Assembly (NCBI GenBank): GCA_049653005.1
Contig: JBASFL010000054.1
Location: 1 to 64,000 of the forward strand
Reading direction: 5' to 3'
Length of the DNA stretch: 64,000 bases
From: UBA2334 sp049653005
GTDB lineage: Bacteria > Pseudomonadota > Gammaproteobacteria > Burkholderiales > Burkholderiaceae_C
Shown: positions 51,332-60,292 of the stretch, one piece after another
Numbering within the stretch: the stretch's first letter is position 1
How the letters are laid out: each line of letters starts with the position of its first letter
The notes under the pieces: generated by a model
What the model was told of the DNA's origin: nothing
The model's input: only the letters and a program-made list of their open reading frames with translations
Database searches by the model: none
Translations under genes and position numbers: made by a program

Positions 51332-52096
51332 TCAGCCCATGATGTGGGCACCGGCATCCACGTGGATGACGTTGCCCGTGATGTTGCGGGCCGGGTCGCA
51401 GGCCAGGAAAGCCGCGAGTGCGCCCACGTCGTCGATGGTGGCCAGGCGGTGCATGGGGGCCTGTTGCACGGCATGGTCCAGCAACTGGTCGAATTGGGCA
51501 ATACCGCTGGCGGCGCGTGTCGCCATGGGCCCGGGCGACAGGGCGTTGACGGAAATGTTGCGGGGGCCCAGTTCGGCGGCCAGCTGGCGCACGGTGGCTT
51601 CAAGCGCCGCTTTCACAGGCCCCATGAGGTTGTAGCTGGAGATGACTTTTTCTGCGCCGTAGTAGCTCATGGCCATCAGGGCACCGCCCTGCCCCATCAG
51701 CGGCTCGGCCAGGTGGGCCAGGCGCACAAACGAGTGCACGGAAATGTCCATGGCCGCGGCAAAACCGTCTGCCGAGCTGTCCACCACGCGGCCCTGCAAA
51801 TCGGTGCGGGGGGCAAAAGCGATGGAGTGCACCAACACGTCCAACTGGCCCCATTGCTGGCCGATTTGCTCAAACAAGGCGGTGTCCTGGCCGGGCACAG
51901 ACACGTCCAGCGGCCACACCACGGGCGCGTTCAGCTTCTCGGCCAGCGGCCGCACATGGGGCTCGGCTTTGGCGTTGAGGTAGGTGACGGCCACCTCGGC
52001 ACCGGCGCGGTGCAGGGCCTGGGCCACACCCCAGGCAATGGATTGGTCGTTGGCAATGCCCACCACCAAGGCTTTTTTTCCAGACAAACTGAACAT
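51332..52096 (-). CDS. fabI: Enoyl-ACP reductase, FabI type
   Basis: A 254-aa NADH-dependent SDR of the FabI group: LSGKKALVVGIANDQSIAWG at the N-terminus, SIAFAPRTDLQGR, the catalytic Tyr and Lys in MAMSYYGAEKVISSYNLMGPVKAALE, and NALSPGPMATRAASGI. Such enzymes reduce trans-2-enoyl-ACP in fatty-acid synthesis. The ATG at 52096 has GGGTGGA ahead; a GTG at 52105 is an alternative. Because it travels with DUF3141 rather than with fatty-acid genes, it may be a second, specialised copy. Confidence 0.92.
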   Translation of the reverse strand: MFSLSGKKALVVGIANDQSIAWGVAQALHRAGAEVAVTYLNAKAEPHVRPLAEKLNAPVVWPLDVSVPGQDTALFEQIGQQWGQLDVLVHSIAFAPRTDLQGRVVDSSADGFAAAMDISVHSFVRLAHLAEPLMGQGGALMAMSYYGAEKVISSYNLMGPVKAALEATVRQLAAELGPRNISVNALSPGPMATRAASGIAQFDQLLDHAVQQAPMHRLATIDDVGALAAFLACDPARNITGNVIHVDAGAHIMG

Positions 52097-52217
52097 GTTT
52101 TCCACCCATCAAACACAAGCAAAAGGGGCCTCTGTGTCCACAGACACAAGCGGCACGCACAAGGCTCACATTGTCACAGCCGCCGGTGGCAAACAGATGA
52201 CCGGCGTTTGACACACA

Positions 52218-52988
52218 TCAGCCAAGTCGCTTCCAGTAGGCATAGGGCCATGCCTGGGACAAGCCCGCTTTGGCGTACAGCGACAAGGCGGGCGCATTGG
52301 CCGCGCCCACCTGCAAAAACACCCGGTGCGTGCCCTGCTGTGCCGCCTTGGTGGCCATGGACCGCAAGATGGCCGCAGCCAACCCTTGGCCCCGGTGGCT
52401 TTGTGCGGTGCGCATGCCATGCACACCCAACCAGCCGTGGCCGAACGACGCGGTGCCACACGCCACCGTTTCACCGCCAACCACGGCGCTGACAAACACC
52501 GTGCCGGGCGCGCGCGACAGGTTGCGCACGCGGTGGGCACCGTCCACAGGGTCAAACCCCGGGCCCAGAAACACGGCTTGCCAGCCGGGCGTGGCGTGGT
52601 GTTGGGCCACCACTTGCAGCCCCTCTGGCAACGCGGGCGACGGTGTCTGGGCCAGGGCCGCCACGCTGCCCACCATCACCCAGGAGGGCTCGATGCGCCC
52701 AAACCCCATGCGGGTCAGGGCGTGGTGCAGGTGTGTGGCGGTGTCGGGCAGGCGGAAGGCGGGCGCCCTGCCCTGTTGCCGGTAAACGGCGACGATGTCG
52801 GCCAATTGGGCGGCTTGCTGGGCTTGGGCGTCGGGGGTGTGCGGGTGGTGCAGGGGCACGGCACTGTGGGCCCTGCCGATGGTGCCGCCATCGATGGGCA
52901 GCAACCAACCTGGCAGGGTGAGCACAGCATCGGGAGCCACGGCATCCACGGTGGCCCGCTCCAGCGTTTCAACGTCGCTGGCGTTCAT
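52218..52988 (-). CDS. GNAT-family N-acetyltransferase (256 aa)
   Basis: The C-terminal half holds the acetyl-CoA-binding motif QSHRGQGLAAAILRSMA and the FLQVGAANAPALSLYAKAGL strand and helix of the GNAT fold. The N-terminal half resembles a degenerate second GNAT domain (ATVDAVAPDAVLTLPGWLLP). Substrate unknown. It lies alone between fabI and moaE on the same strand; a repeat copy precedes it. Confidence 0.85.
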   Translation of the reverse strand: MNASDVETLERATVDAVAPDAVLTLPGWLLPIDGGTIGRAHSAVPLHHPHTPDAQAQQAAQLADIVAVYRQQGRAPAFRLPDTATHLHHALTRMGFGRIEPSWVMVGSVAALAQTPSPALPEGLQVVAQHHATPGWQAVFLGPGFDPVDGAHRVRNLSRAPGTVFVSAVVGGETVACGTASFGHGWLGVHGMRTAQSHRGQGLAAAILRSMATKAAQQGTHRVFLQVGAANAPALSLYAKAGLSQAWPYAYWKRLG

Positions 52989-53000
52989 GCTTTAAAACGC

Positions 53001-53056
53001 AGCAAACAAATGAATACAGGCAAGCGCTGGGTGCAAAAAAAGCTTGAAATTCAAGG
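53001..53056 (-). repeat. Dispersed intergenic repeat, copy G
   Basis: Minus strand, beginning on the moaE stop: AATTT, 20 bases, CGCTTG, 17 bases, GCTG. It lies between moaE and the GNAT gene. Confidence 0.75.
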
Positions 53057-53539
53057 GACCAACGCATCTGGGGCTTGTGCGGGCAGGCCCCAGCGGGCGG
53101 CTGCGGCATCGTCGCTCACGCGGGCGTCCACCCACCGCGCCCCTTCAGGGGTTTGTTCTTTTTTCCAGAACGGCGCGTGGCTTTTCAGGTAGTCCATCAA
53201 AAACTCGCAGGCTTGGTAGCTTTGGCCCCGGTGGGCCGAGGTGACGGCCACCAGCACGATTTGGTCGCAGGGCTGCAACACCCCCACGCGGTGGATGACG
53301 CGCGCGCCCAAGATGTCAAAGCGCCGGTGGGCCTCGTCCACCATGGCTTCGATGGCTTTTTCGGTCATGCCGGGGTAGTGCTCCAGCTCCATGGTGCTGA
53401 CCTGCGAGCCTTCGTTGCGGTCACGCACGGTGCCCACAAACGTGCACACCGCGCCCACACCCGGTTGGCCTGCGCGGAGTTGGGCCACCTCGGTGCTGAG
53501 GTCAAAGTCTTGGGTTTGGACGGCGACGCGGGTTTGCAT
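53051..53539 (-). CDS. moaE: Molybdopterin synthase large subunit MoaE
   Basis: A 162-aa protein that receives sulfur from thiocarboxylated MoaD and converts precursor Z to molybdopterin. Seen: GAVCTFVGTVRDRNEGSQVSTM, MELEHYPGMTEKAIE, HRVGVLQPCDQIVLVAVTSAHR and the catalytic Lys region MDYLKSHAPFWKKE. The ATG at 53539 is 16 bases after moaD; longer in-frame starts overlap moaD. Last gene of the minus-strand cofactor cluster. Confidence 0.96.
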   Translation of the reverse strand: MQTRVAVQTQDFDLSTEVAQLRAGQPGVGAVCTFVGTVRDRNEGSQVSTMELEHYPGMTEKAIEAMVDEAHRRFDILGARVIHRVGVLQPCDQIVLVAVTSAHRGQSYQACEFLMDYLKSHAPFWKKEQTPEGARWVDARVSDDAAAARWGLPAQAPDALVP

Positions 53540-53555
53540 GTGCAGGGCTTTCGGT

Positions 53556-53807
53556 TCAGCCACCGGTGACGGGCGGGAAAAAAGCCACCTCAGCGCCAGC
53601 GGCCAGTGGGGCCGATTCATCGGCCATGACTTGGTTCAGCGCCAGGCGCACGGCACGGCTGCGGGCCAGGGCTTCGGCGTGTGCACCGCCACGGGCCAGC
53701 AGCTGGTCGCGCAGCGCACCCAGTGTGGTGGCTTGCGTGTCCAGGGTTTCAGACCCGGTGCCGATGGCCTCGCGGATGGATGCGAAATATTTGACGGTGA
53801 CTTGCAT
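53556..53807 (-). CDS. moaD: Molybdopterin synthase sulfur carrier subunit MoaD
   Basis: An 83-aa ubiquitin-like protein: VTVKYFASIREAIG at the start, ALNQVMADESAPLAAGAEVAFFPPVTGG at the end with the essential C-terminal Gly-Gly that carries the thiocarboxylate. It is 25 bases after moeA and 16 before moaE, with which it forms the synthase heterotetramer. Confidence 0.96.
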   Translation of the reverse strand: MQVTVKYFASIREAIGTGSETLDTQATTLGALRDQLLARGGAHAEALARSRAVRLALNQVMADESAPLAAGAEVAFFPPVTGG

Positions 53808-53832
53808 GGCGGTGCGTTTGGGGCGGTGGAAT

Positions 53833-55098
53833 TCAGTTCAGCAGGTCGGCAAACGCCATGTAGCGCACGGTGTCACCGTGGGCTATTGGGTGCCCACCGG
53901 GGTTGTCCACCACGCCATCGCCCCACACGGCGGACGTGAGCACGCCCGAGCTTTGGTTGGGAAACAGGTCCAGCCCACCCTGGGCGTTGCGGCGCACGCG
54001 CAAAAACTCGCGGCGTTTGTCGGGTTTGGGCAGGCTGAAGTGGGCGGGCAGGTGTTGCGCGGGGCTGGCCACGTCGGCCACACCTTGCAAACGCAGCAAA
54101 AAGGGGCGCACCAGCAGCACAAAGGTCATGAAGCTGGACACGGGGTTGCCCGGCAGGCCCATGAAGTGGGTGGCACCTGTGGCGTGGTTCACGCGGCCGT
54201 GGGCAAAGGGCTTGCCGGGCTTCATGCCGATTTGCCACAGATCCAGGTGCCCCAGCTGCTGCACGGCGGGTTTGATGTGGTCTTCTTCCCCCACCGACAC
54301 GCCACCGCTGGTCACTATCAGGTCGTGGTGCTGGGCGGCCTGGGCCAGTGCGTCCAGCGTGGCCTGGCGGTTGTCGGGCACCAGTCCCAAGTCAGACACC
54401 TCGCAACCCAGGCGTTTGAGCATGGCCTGCAAAAAGAACCGGTTGGAGTTGTAGATGGCGCCGGGGGCCATGGCCTCGGGGGGCACGGTGCCGGGCATCA
54501 CCAGCTCGTCGCCCGTGGAAAACAGGGCCACGCGGGGGCGGCTGCACACGCTCAAGGTCGCCAGGCCCAGGCTGGCGGCCAGGCCCAGTTCGGCCGGCCC
54601 CAAGCGGGTGCCGGGGCGCAACACCTCGGTGTCACGGCCCACGTCTTCCCCGGCGCGGCGTATCCAGGCCCCGGTGTCGGGGCAGGCGGTGAAGGTGGCC
54701 AACGTGTGGGCCCCCTCCCCCGACACCGCCACGTCTTCCTGCATGACGATGGCGTCGGCCCCGGCGGGCACGGGTGCGCCGGTGAAAATGCGGGCCACGG
54801 TGCCGGGTTGCAGCGGCTGCCCAGATTGCCCGGCCGCAATGCGTTGCGACACAGGCAGCACAACGGGTTGAGCGCCCGATGCCGCCGCCAAGTCCGCGCA
54901 GCGCACGGCATAACCGTCCATGCTGGAGTTGTCGTGCGGCGGCACATGCAGGGCAGACACCAGGCTTTGCGCCAGCACGCGGCCATCGGCATCCACGGTG
55001 GACACGCTGTCGGTGTCGGTCAGGGGTTGGGCCTGGGCCAGTAACTGGGCCAGCGCATCGTCCAGGGCCATCAGGGGTTTTCGGGCGGGTGCGGTCAT
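53833..55098 (-). CDS. moeA: Molybdopterin molybdenumtransferase MoeA
   Basis: A 421-aa enzyme that inserts molybdate into adenylylated molybdopterin. Motifs: HDNSSMDGYAVRC, IFTGAPVPAGADAIVMQED, VALFSTGDELVMPG, the TSGGVSVGEEDH block and FMGLPGNPVSSFMTF. The ATG at 55098 lies four bases after mobB. It is in an apparent unit mobB-moeA-moaD-moaE downstream of threonine synthesis genes, a common Burkholderiales order. Confidence 0.96.
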   Translation of the reverse strand: MTAPARKPLMALDDALAQLLAQAQPLTDTDSVSTVDADGRVLAQSLVSALHVPPHDNSSMDGYAVRCADLAAASGAQPVVLPVSQRIAAGQSGQPLQPGTVARIFTGAPVPAGADAIVMQEDVAVSGEGAHTLATFTACPDTGAWIRRAGEDVGRDTEVLRPGTRLGPAELGLAASLGLATLSVCSRPRVALFSTGDELVMPGTVPPEAMAPGAIYNSNRFFLQAMLKRLGCEVSDLGLVPDNRQATLDALAQAAQHHDLIVTSGGVSVGEEDHIKPAVQQLGHLDLWQIGMKPGKPFAHGRVNHATGATHFMGLPGNPVSSFMTFVLLVRPFLLRLQGVADVASPAQHLPAHFSLPKPDKRREFLRVRRNAQGGLDLFPNQSSGVLTSAVWGDGVVDNPGGHPIAHGDTVRYMAFADLLN

Positions 55099-55102
55099 GG
55101 GG

Positions 55103-55639
55103 TCACAACTCGAATTGGCTGGCGTCGTACACAAAACGCTCGCCCTGCCCCAGCAACCAGTCGGCCACGGCCGTGGCGTTGTTCAGGTCGAGCACGGGGC
55201 GCTGGGTGGGCTCGGGCAATTGCGCAGGACTGTCGGTGGCAATGGCCGCAATGAACGGGTCGGTGGGGTAACGGGCGGGTTTGCCCGAGGCGGCGCGCCA
55301 GACTTCGATTTTGGGCAGGTCGCAATCGCGGTAGCCCTCTACCAGCACCCAGTCCACGCCGTCGTACAGCTCAGCAATGGCTTGGTGGACCGACAGCTCC
55401 ATGGTTTGCTCAAACTCGCGTTGCAGCACCAGCCGTTGGGGCGAGGCGGCCACCACCTCGAAAGCCCCGGCCTCGCGGTGGCGCCAGGTGTCTTTGCCGG
55501 GGTGGTCCACCTCAAAACGGTGGTGGGCGTGTTTGACCACCGACACGCGCTGGCCCCGGCTTTTCAGCGCCGGGATGAGTTGCGCTAACAGCGTGGTTTT
55601 GCCCGCGCCCGAATAACCTGCCAACACCACAACGCGCAC
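55103..55639 (-). CDS. mobB: Molybdopterin-guanine dinucleotide biosynthesis adapter MobB
   Basis: A 178-aa GTP-binding protein with P-loop GYSGAGKTTL (8-17), VVKHAHHRFEVDHPGKDTWR and VEGYRDCDLPKIEVWR, all typical of MobB. It helps make the guanine dinucleotide form of the cofactor. The start is a GTG at 55639 ahead of RVVVLAGYSG; a TTG at 55654 is the alternative and would lie near the end of the upstream repeat copy. Confidence 0.93.
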   Translation of the reverse strand: MRVVVLAGYSGAGKTTLLAQLIPALKSRGQRVSVVKHAHHRFEVDHPGKDTWRHREAGAFEVVAASPQRLVLQREFEQTMELSVHQAIAELYDGVDWVLVEGYRDCDLPKIEVWRAASGKPARYPTDPFIAAIATDSPAQLPEPTQRPVLDLNNATAVADWLLGQGERFVYDASQFEL

Positions 55640-55649
55640 GGAAAACCCC

Positions 55650-55712
55650 AACAATCAATAGCTAAGAAACCAATACCATCAAGCGGTAGAGGATTTTTTC
55701 ATGCACATTTCT
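55650..55712 (-). repeat. Dispersed intergenic repeat, copy H
   Basis: Minus strand, overlapping the thrC stop: CCTCTAC, CGCTTG, ATGGTATTG within the 17-base spacer, GCTA. The 5' AATTT part is not preserved. Confidence 0.75.
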
Positions 55713-57126
55713 CAACCATGAAGGCCTTGACCTGTGCCACGTCGGCGGGCATGACCACCACGCGCTTGGGCAGGTCTTCAATGCCATTGAACTTCGGCGG
55801 CCGCTCGGGCTGCTGGCCCAGGGCTTCGACGATGGTTTCGGCAAATTTGATGGGCAGCGCGGTTTCCAGCACCACCATGGGCACGCCGGCTTGCAGGTGT
55901 TCGCGGGCCACTTTCACACCGTCGGCGGTGTGCGTGTCGATGACCATGCCGTGGCGCTGGTACACGTCCTTGATGGTGGCCAAGCGGTCTGCGTGGGTGC
56001 TTTTGCCGCTGGCAAAACCGTAATGGCTGGCGGCCTGGGCAAACAGCGGGTCGGCGCTGAGGTCGAAGCGGCCGGCCTGGTTCAGCTGTGCGCCGAACAG
56101 GTCTGCGGTCCGGGCGCTGTCGCGGCCCAGCAGGTCGAACACGAAGCGCTCGAAGTTGCTGGCTTTGGAAATGTCCATGCTGGGGCTGGAGGTTTCGTGC
56201 GTGTCAGCACTGCCGCGCACGCGGTAAATACCGGTGCGGAAGAACTCGTCCAGCACGTCGTTTTCGTTGGTGGCCACCACCAGTTGCGCCACGGGCAGGC
56301 CCATGGTGCGCGCCACGTGGCCCGCACACACGTTGCCAAAGTTGCCGCTGGGCACCGTGAAGCTGACCTTCTGGTCGTTCGACTCGGTGGCTTGGATGTA
56401 GCCGGCAAAGTAATACACCACCTGGGCCAGCAGCCGCGCCCAGTTGATGGAGTTGACGGTGCCGATTTTGTATTCGCGCTTGAAGGCCAGGTCGTTGCTG
56501 ACGGCCTTGACGATGTCCTGGCAGTCGTCAAACACGCCTTCGATGGCGATGTTGAAGATGTTGTCGTCCATCAGGCTGAACATCTGTGCCTGCTGGAACG
56601 GGCTCATGCGGCCGTGTGGGCTGGTCATGAACACGCGCACGCCTTTTTTGCCGCGCATGGCGTGCTCGGCGGCGCTGCCGGTGTCGCCACTGGTGGCGCC
56701 CAAAATGTTCAGGCTTTCGCCGCGGCGGCCCAGTTCGTACTCGAACAGGTTGCCCAGCAACTGCATGGCCATGTCTTTGAAGGCCAGCGTGGGGCCGTTG
56801 GACAAGGCTTCCAGCCACAGGCCGTCTTCCACGTGGCGCAGCGGCACGATTTCGCCGGTGCCAAACACCTCGGCGGTGTAGGTTTTGGCGCACAGCGCGC
56901 GCAGGTCGGCGGCGGGAATGTCGTCGATGTAGAGCGACAGAATTTCAAACGCCAGTGCGGCATAACCTTGGCTGTGGTACACGCCGCGCCAGGCGGTCAA
57001 CGTGGCGTCGCTCACCTGGGGGTAGTGCGCGGGCAGGTACAGGCCACCATCGGGGGCCAGGCCTTCGAGCAGGATGTCGCAAAAGCGTTTGGGGGTGCGG
57101 TCGCCGCGCGTGCTGATGTATTGCAT
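55699..57126 (-). CDS. thrC: Threonine synthase
   Basis: A 475-aa PLP enzyme converting phosphohomoserine to threonine. YISTRGDRTPKRFCDILLEGL at the start, the Schiff-base Lys in GPTLAFKDMAMQLLGN, ATSGDTGSAAEHAM for phosphate binding, and SGNFGNVCAGHVA. The start at 57126 is 18 bases after hom. The phosphohomoserine supplier thrB is not adjacent. Confidence 0.97.
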   Translation of the reverse strand: MQYISTRGDRTPKRFCDILLEGLAPDGGLYLPAHYPQVSDATLTAWRGVYHSQGYAALAFEILSLYIDDIPAADLRALCAKTYTAEVFGTGEIVPLRHVEDGLWLEALSNGPTLAFKDMAMQLLGNLFEYELGRRGESLNILGATSGDTGSAAEHAMRGKKGVRVFMTSPHGRMSPFQQAQMFSLMDDNIFNIAIEGVFDDCQDIVKAVSNDLAFKREYKIGTVNSINWARLLAQVVYYFAGYIQATESNDQKVSFTVPSGNFGNVCAGHVARTMGLPVAQLVVATNENDVLDEFFRTGIYRVRGSADTHETSSPSMDISKASNFERFVFDLLGRDSARTADLFGAQLNQAGRFDLSADPLFAQAASHYGFASGKSTHADRLATIKDVYQRHGMVIDTHTADGVKVAREHLQAGVPMVVLETALPIKFAETIVEALGQQPERPPKFNGIEDLPKRVVVMPADVAQVKAFMVEKCA

Positions 57127-57144
57127 GACAGGTTCCAGTGGGGC

Positions 57145-58467
57145 TCAGGCCAGCTCTTCCTTGCGGATGCGGGTGATGGGGGCCAGCACGGTGGGCAGCG
57201 CCTGCATTTGGGCAATGGCCGCGTTCATGGTGCCTTCTTTCGTGTCGTGCGTGAGGATGATCACGTCGGTTTGGGTGCTGCCTTCGCCGCCCACTTCGTC
57301 GGCTTCGCGCTGCAACACGGCGTCGATGCTGATGCCGCTTTCCGCCAGCAAGCCGGTGACCTTGGCCAGCACGCCAGCCTGATCGGCCACGCGCAGGCGC
57401 AGGTAGTAGCTGGTGACCACTTCGGTCATGGGCAACACGGGCAGGTCGCTCAACGAACCCGGCTGGAAAGCCAGGTGTGGCACGCGGTTTTGCGGGTCGG
57501 CGGTGTGCAGGCGGGTGATGTCCACCAGGTCGGCAATCACGGCGCTGGCGGTGGGCTCGCTGCCCGCGCCTTTGCCGTAGTACAGCGTGTTGCCCACGGC
57601 ATCGCCGTTGACCACCACGGCGTTCATGGCGCCTTCCACGTTGGCAATCAGGCGCTTGGCGGGCACCAGGCTGGGGTGCACGCGCAACTCGATGCCGTTG
57701 GCCTGGCGCTTGGCAATGCCCAGCAGCTTGATGCGGTAGCCCAGTTGCTCGGCGTATTTGATGTCGGCCGCGCCCAGCTTGGTGATGCCTTCCACATAGG
57801 CCTTGTCAAATTGCACGGGAATGCCAAACGCGATGGCGCTCATCAGCGTGGCCTTGTGCGCGGCGTCCACGCCTTCAATGTCAAAGGTGGGGTCGGCTTC
57901 GGCGTAGCCCAGGCGTTGGGCTTCTTTCAGCACCACGTCGAAGTCCAGGCCCTTGTCGCGCATTTCGCTCAAGATGAAGTTGGTGGTGCCGTTGATGATG
58001 CCGGCCAACCACTGGATGCGGTTGGCCGTCAGGCCTTCGCGCAGCGCCTTGATGATGGGGATGCCACCGGCCACCGCCGCCTCAAACGCCACCATCACGC
58101 CCTTGGCGCTGGCGGCTGCAAAAATTTCGGTGCCGTGAACAGCCAGCAGCGCCTTGTTGGCGGTGACCACGTGCTTGCCTGCCGCAATGGCCTCCAGCAC
58201 AAGGGCCTTGGCAATGCCATAGCCGCCGATCAGCTCGATGACGATGTCGATCTCGGGGTTGGCAATGATTTGGCGGGCGTCGCTCACCACGGTCACGCCC
58301 TCGCCCACGGCGGCTTTGGCGCGGGCCACGTCGAGGTCGGCCACCATGGTGATCTCAATGCCACGGCCCGCACGGCGGGTGATTTCTTCCTGGTTGCGTT
58401 TGAGCACATTGAACGTGCCGCTGCCCACGGTACCGATGCCGAGCAAGCCAACTTGAATGGGTTTCAT
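57145..58467 (-). CDS. hom: Homoserine dehydrogenase
   Basis: A 440-aa oxidoreductase: NAD(P) motif GLLGIGTVGSGTF, the GGYGIAKALVLEAI block, the catalytic NGTTNFIL and EADPTFDIEGVDAAHK, and a C-terminal ACT domain (YYLRLRVADQAGVLAKVTGLL) for threonine feedback. It reduces aspartate semialdehyde to homoserine. The stand-alone form, not fused to aspartate kinase, is typical here. It is second in alaA-hom-thrC. Confidence 0.97.
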   Translation of the reverse strand: MKPIQVGLLGIGTVGSGTFNVLKRNQEEITRRAGRGIEITMVADLDVARAKAAVGEGVTVVSDARQIIANPEIDIVIELIGGYGIAKALVLEAIAAGKHVVTANKALLAVHGTEIFAAASAKGVMVAFEAAVAGGIPIIKALREGLTANRIQWLAGIINGTTNFILSEMRDKGLDFDVVLKEAQRLGYAEADPTFDIEGVDAAHKATLMSAIAFGIPVQFDKAYVEGITKLGAADIKYAEQLGYRIKLLGIAKRQANGIELRVHPSLVPAKRLIANVEGAMNAVVVNGDAVGNTLYYGKGAGSEPTASAVIADLVDITRLHTADPQNRVPHLAFQPGSLSDLPVLPMTEVVTSYYLRLRVADQAGVLAKVTGLLAESGISIDAVLQREADEVGGEGSTQTDVIILTHDTKEGTMNAAIAQMQALPTVLAPITRIRKEELA

Positions 58468-58535
58468 ACTGATTTTTTTAAGAAAAAGTGCCTCTACCGC
58501 TTGTCTGTATTGCGATGTCAGCTATAGAAATAAGG
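58468..58535 (+). repeat. Dispersed intergenic repeat, copy I (opposite to neighbouring genes)
   Basis: Plus strand: GATTT, 22 bases ending GTGCCTCTAC, CGCTTG at 58498-58503, 17 bases, GCTA. It lies between alaA and hom, both on the minus strand, so it is the one copy not in the orientation of the upstream gene. Confidence 0.75.
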
Positions 58536-58561
58536 TTCTCGTGTGCAGGCCAACGGGTGGC

Positions 58562-59809
58562 TCAGTCCACGGTTTTGTCGGTGCCCACACGCTTGCGGAA
58601 AATCTCCAGGAATCGGGCCAGGCGGCCAATGGCCTCGCGCAGGTCGTCTTCGTGAGGCAGGAACACGATGCGGAAATGGTCGGGCTGCGGCCAATTGAAC
58701 CCCGTGCCTTGCACCAGCATCACGCGTGTTTCCTGCAAAACTTCCAGGAAAAACGCTTGGTCGTCTTCGATGGGGTACACCTTCGGGTCCAGGCGCGGAA
58801 ACATGTACAGCGCTGCCGTGGGCTTCACGCAGGTCACGCCGGGGATGGCGGTGATCAGTTCGTAGGCCAGGTCGCGCTGGCGGCGCAAACGGCCACCCTC
58901 GCCCACCAGCTCGTTGATGCTCTGGTAGCCACCCAGCGCGGTCTGAATGGCGTATTGGCCCGGCACGTTGGAACACAGGCGCATGTTGGAGAGCATGTTC
59001 AGGCCCTCGATGTAGTCTTTGGCGGGCTTTTTGTCGCCCGACACCACCATCCAGCCCGCGCGGTACCCGCACGAACGGTAGCTTTTGGACAGCGAGTTGA
59101 ACGTGAGCGTCAGCACGTCGTCGCTCAACGAGCCAATGGCGGTGTGCTTCACATCGTCGTACAACACTTTGTCGTACACCTCGTCGGCAAAAATCACCAA
59201 CCCGTGTTCGCGGGCGATGTGGACGATGGCTTGCAACAACCCGTCCGAATACAGCGCGCCGGTGGGGTTGTTGGGGTTGATGACCACAATGCCCTTGGTG
59301 CGGGGGGTGATCTTGGCGCGGATGTCGTCCAGGTTGGGCATCCAGCCGTTGTCTTCGTCGCAGCGGTAGTGCACCGGTGTGCCACCCGACAAGCTGGCGG
59401 CGGCGGTCCACAGCGGGTAATCGGGGGCGGGCAGCAAAATCTCGTCGCCGTTGTCCAGCAAGGCGTTGGTGGCCATCACGATCAGTTCGCTGGCACCGTT
59501 GCCCAGGTAAATGTCGTCCAGCGTCACGCCTTGAATGCCCTGCTGCTGGGTGTAGTGCATGACGGCCTTGCGCGCCGCAAAAATGCCCTTGCTGTCCGAG
59601 TAACCGGCCGAGTTGGGCAGGTTGCGGATCATGTCCTGCTGCACCTCTTCGGGGCTGTCAAAGCCAAACACCGCCAGATTGCCAATGTTGAGCTTGATGA
59701 TTTTTTGCCCTTCGTCTTCCATCTGCCGCGCGCGGTCCATGATGGGGCCACGGATGTCGTAACAGACGTTGGACAGCTTGGTTGATTTCGAAATGGTGCG
59801 TGCGGTCAT
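58562..59809 (-). CDS. alaA: Alanine aminotransferase AlaA-like
   Basis: A 415-aa class I PLP aminotransferase: LSNVCYDIRGPIMDRARQME, KLNIGNLAVFGFDSPEEV, PAPDYPLWTAAASLSGG, VVINPNNPTGALYS and the PLP Lys in FNSLSKSYRSCGYRAGWM. Residue order and length match E. coli AlaA, which makes alanine from pyruvate and glutamate. The ATG at 59809 matches the family; 27 extra upstream codons would be non-homologous. It heads a minus-strand unit with hom and thrC and is divergent from the Mth938-like gene. Confidence 0.93.
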   Translation of the reverse strand: MTARTISKSTKLSNVCYDIRGPIMDRARQMEDEGQKIIKLNIGNLAVFGFDSPEEVQQDMIRNLPNSAGYSDSKGIFAARKAVMHYTQQQGIQGVTLDDIYLGNGASELIVMATNALLDNGDEILLPAPDYPLWTAAASLSGGTPVHYRCDEDNGWMPNLDDIRAKITPRTKGIVVINPNNPTGALYSDGLLQAIVHIAREHGLVIFADEVYDKVLYDDVKHTAIGSLSDDVLTLTFNSLSKSYRSCGYRAGWMVVSGDKKPAKDYIEGLNMLSNMRLCSNVPGQYAIQTALGGYQSINELVGEGGRLRRQRDLAYELITAIPGVTCVKPTAALYMFPRLDPKVYPIEDDQAFFLEVLQETRVMLVQGTGFNWPQPDHFRIVFLPHEDDLREAIGRLARFLEIFRKRVGTDKTVD

Positions 59810-59911
59810 GGGCCTGGGCGCTGCGATGCGTGTGTAAAAGGCGAAGCCTACAATTTCACCATATTTCACGCCCCTCTTTGGCGCGTTCACACCCCACCCC
59901 GATCAAGCCCC

Positions 59912-60292
59912 ATGAAACTGCACGCCGACCGCCCAGACGCCCACACCATTCAGTCGTATGGCGAAGGCTGGATTGCGGTGAACGGTGAAAAAATCGGGCG
60001 CAGCGTGGTCCTGTCGTCAACGGGCGACCGGGCCGACTGGCCGTGTGAAAGCTTCAGCGATTTGCAGGCGGGGCATTTCGAAGGTTTGCTGGCCTACCAG
60101 CCCGAGGTGGTGATTTTTGGCAGCGGGCGCAAGCTGCGGTTTGCGCACCCCTCGTTGCACGCCGCACTGATGGCCCAGCGTGTGGGAGTGGAAACCATGG
60201 ACACACTAGCCGCGTGCCGCACCTTCAATATCTTGGCCCAAGAGGGGCGCCGTGTGGTGGTCGCCTTGCTGATGGAGCCCGTTCAAAACTGA
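59912..60292 (+). CDS. Mth938-like domain protein (DUF498, 126 aa)
   Basis: A small single-domain protein: GEGWIAVNGEKIGRSVVLSS, YQPEVVIFGSGRKLRF and MDTLAACRTFNILAQEGRRV, the conserved elements of the Mth938/AAMDC fold. The function of the family in bacteria is not established. The ATG at 59912 gives the standard length. It precedes bcp by 202 bases, in which I see no gene. Confidence 0.88.
   Translation: MKLHADRPDAHTIQSYGEGWIAVNGEKIGRSVVLSSTGDRADWPCESFSDLQAGHFEGLLAYQPEVVIFGSGRKLRFAHPSLHAALMAQRVGVETMDTLAACRTFNILAQEGRRVVVALLMEPVQN

Noticed and set aside
51301..51603. 101-codon N-terminal extension of the DUF3141 gene
   Set aside because: The extension is the out-of-frame complement of fabI coding sequence and is Pro/Trp/Arg-rich noise; family-like sequence starts at the ATG at 51300.
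55891..58527. Very long plus-strand open frame (878 codons) opposite thrC and hom
   Set aside because: It lies entirely antisense to two well-conserved genes. Its His/Val/Gly-rich composition is what the complement of GC-biased codons produces.
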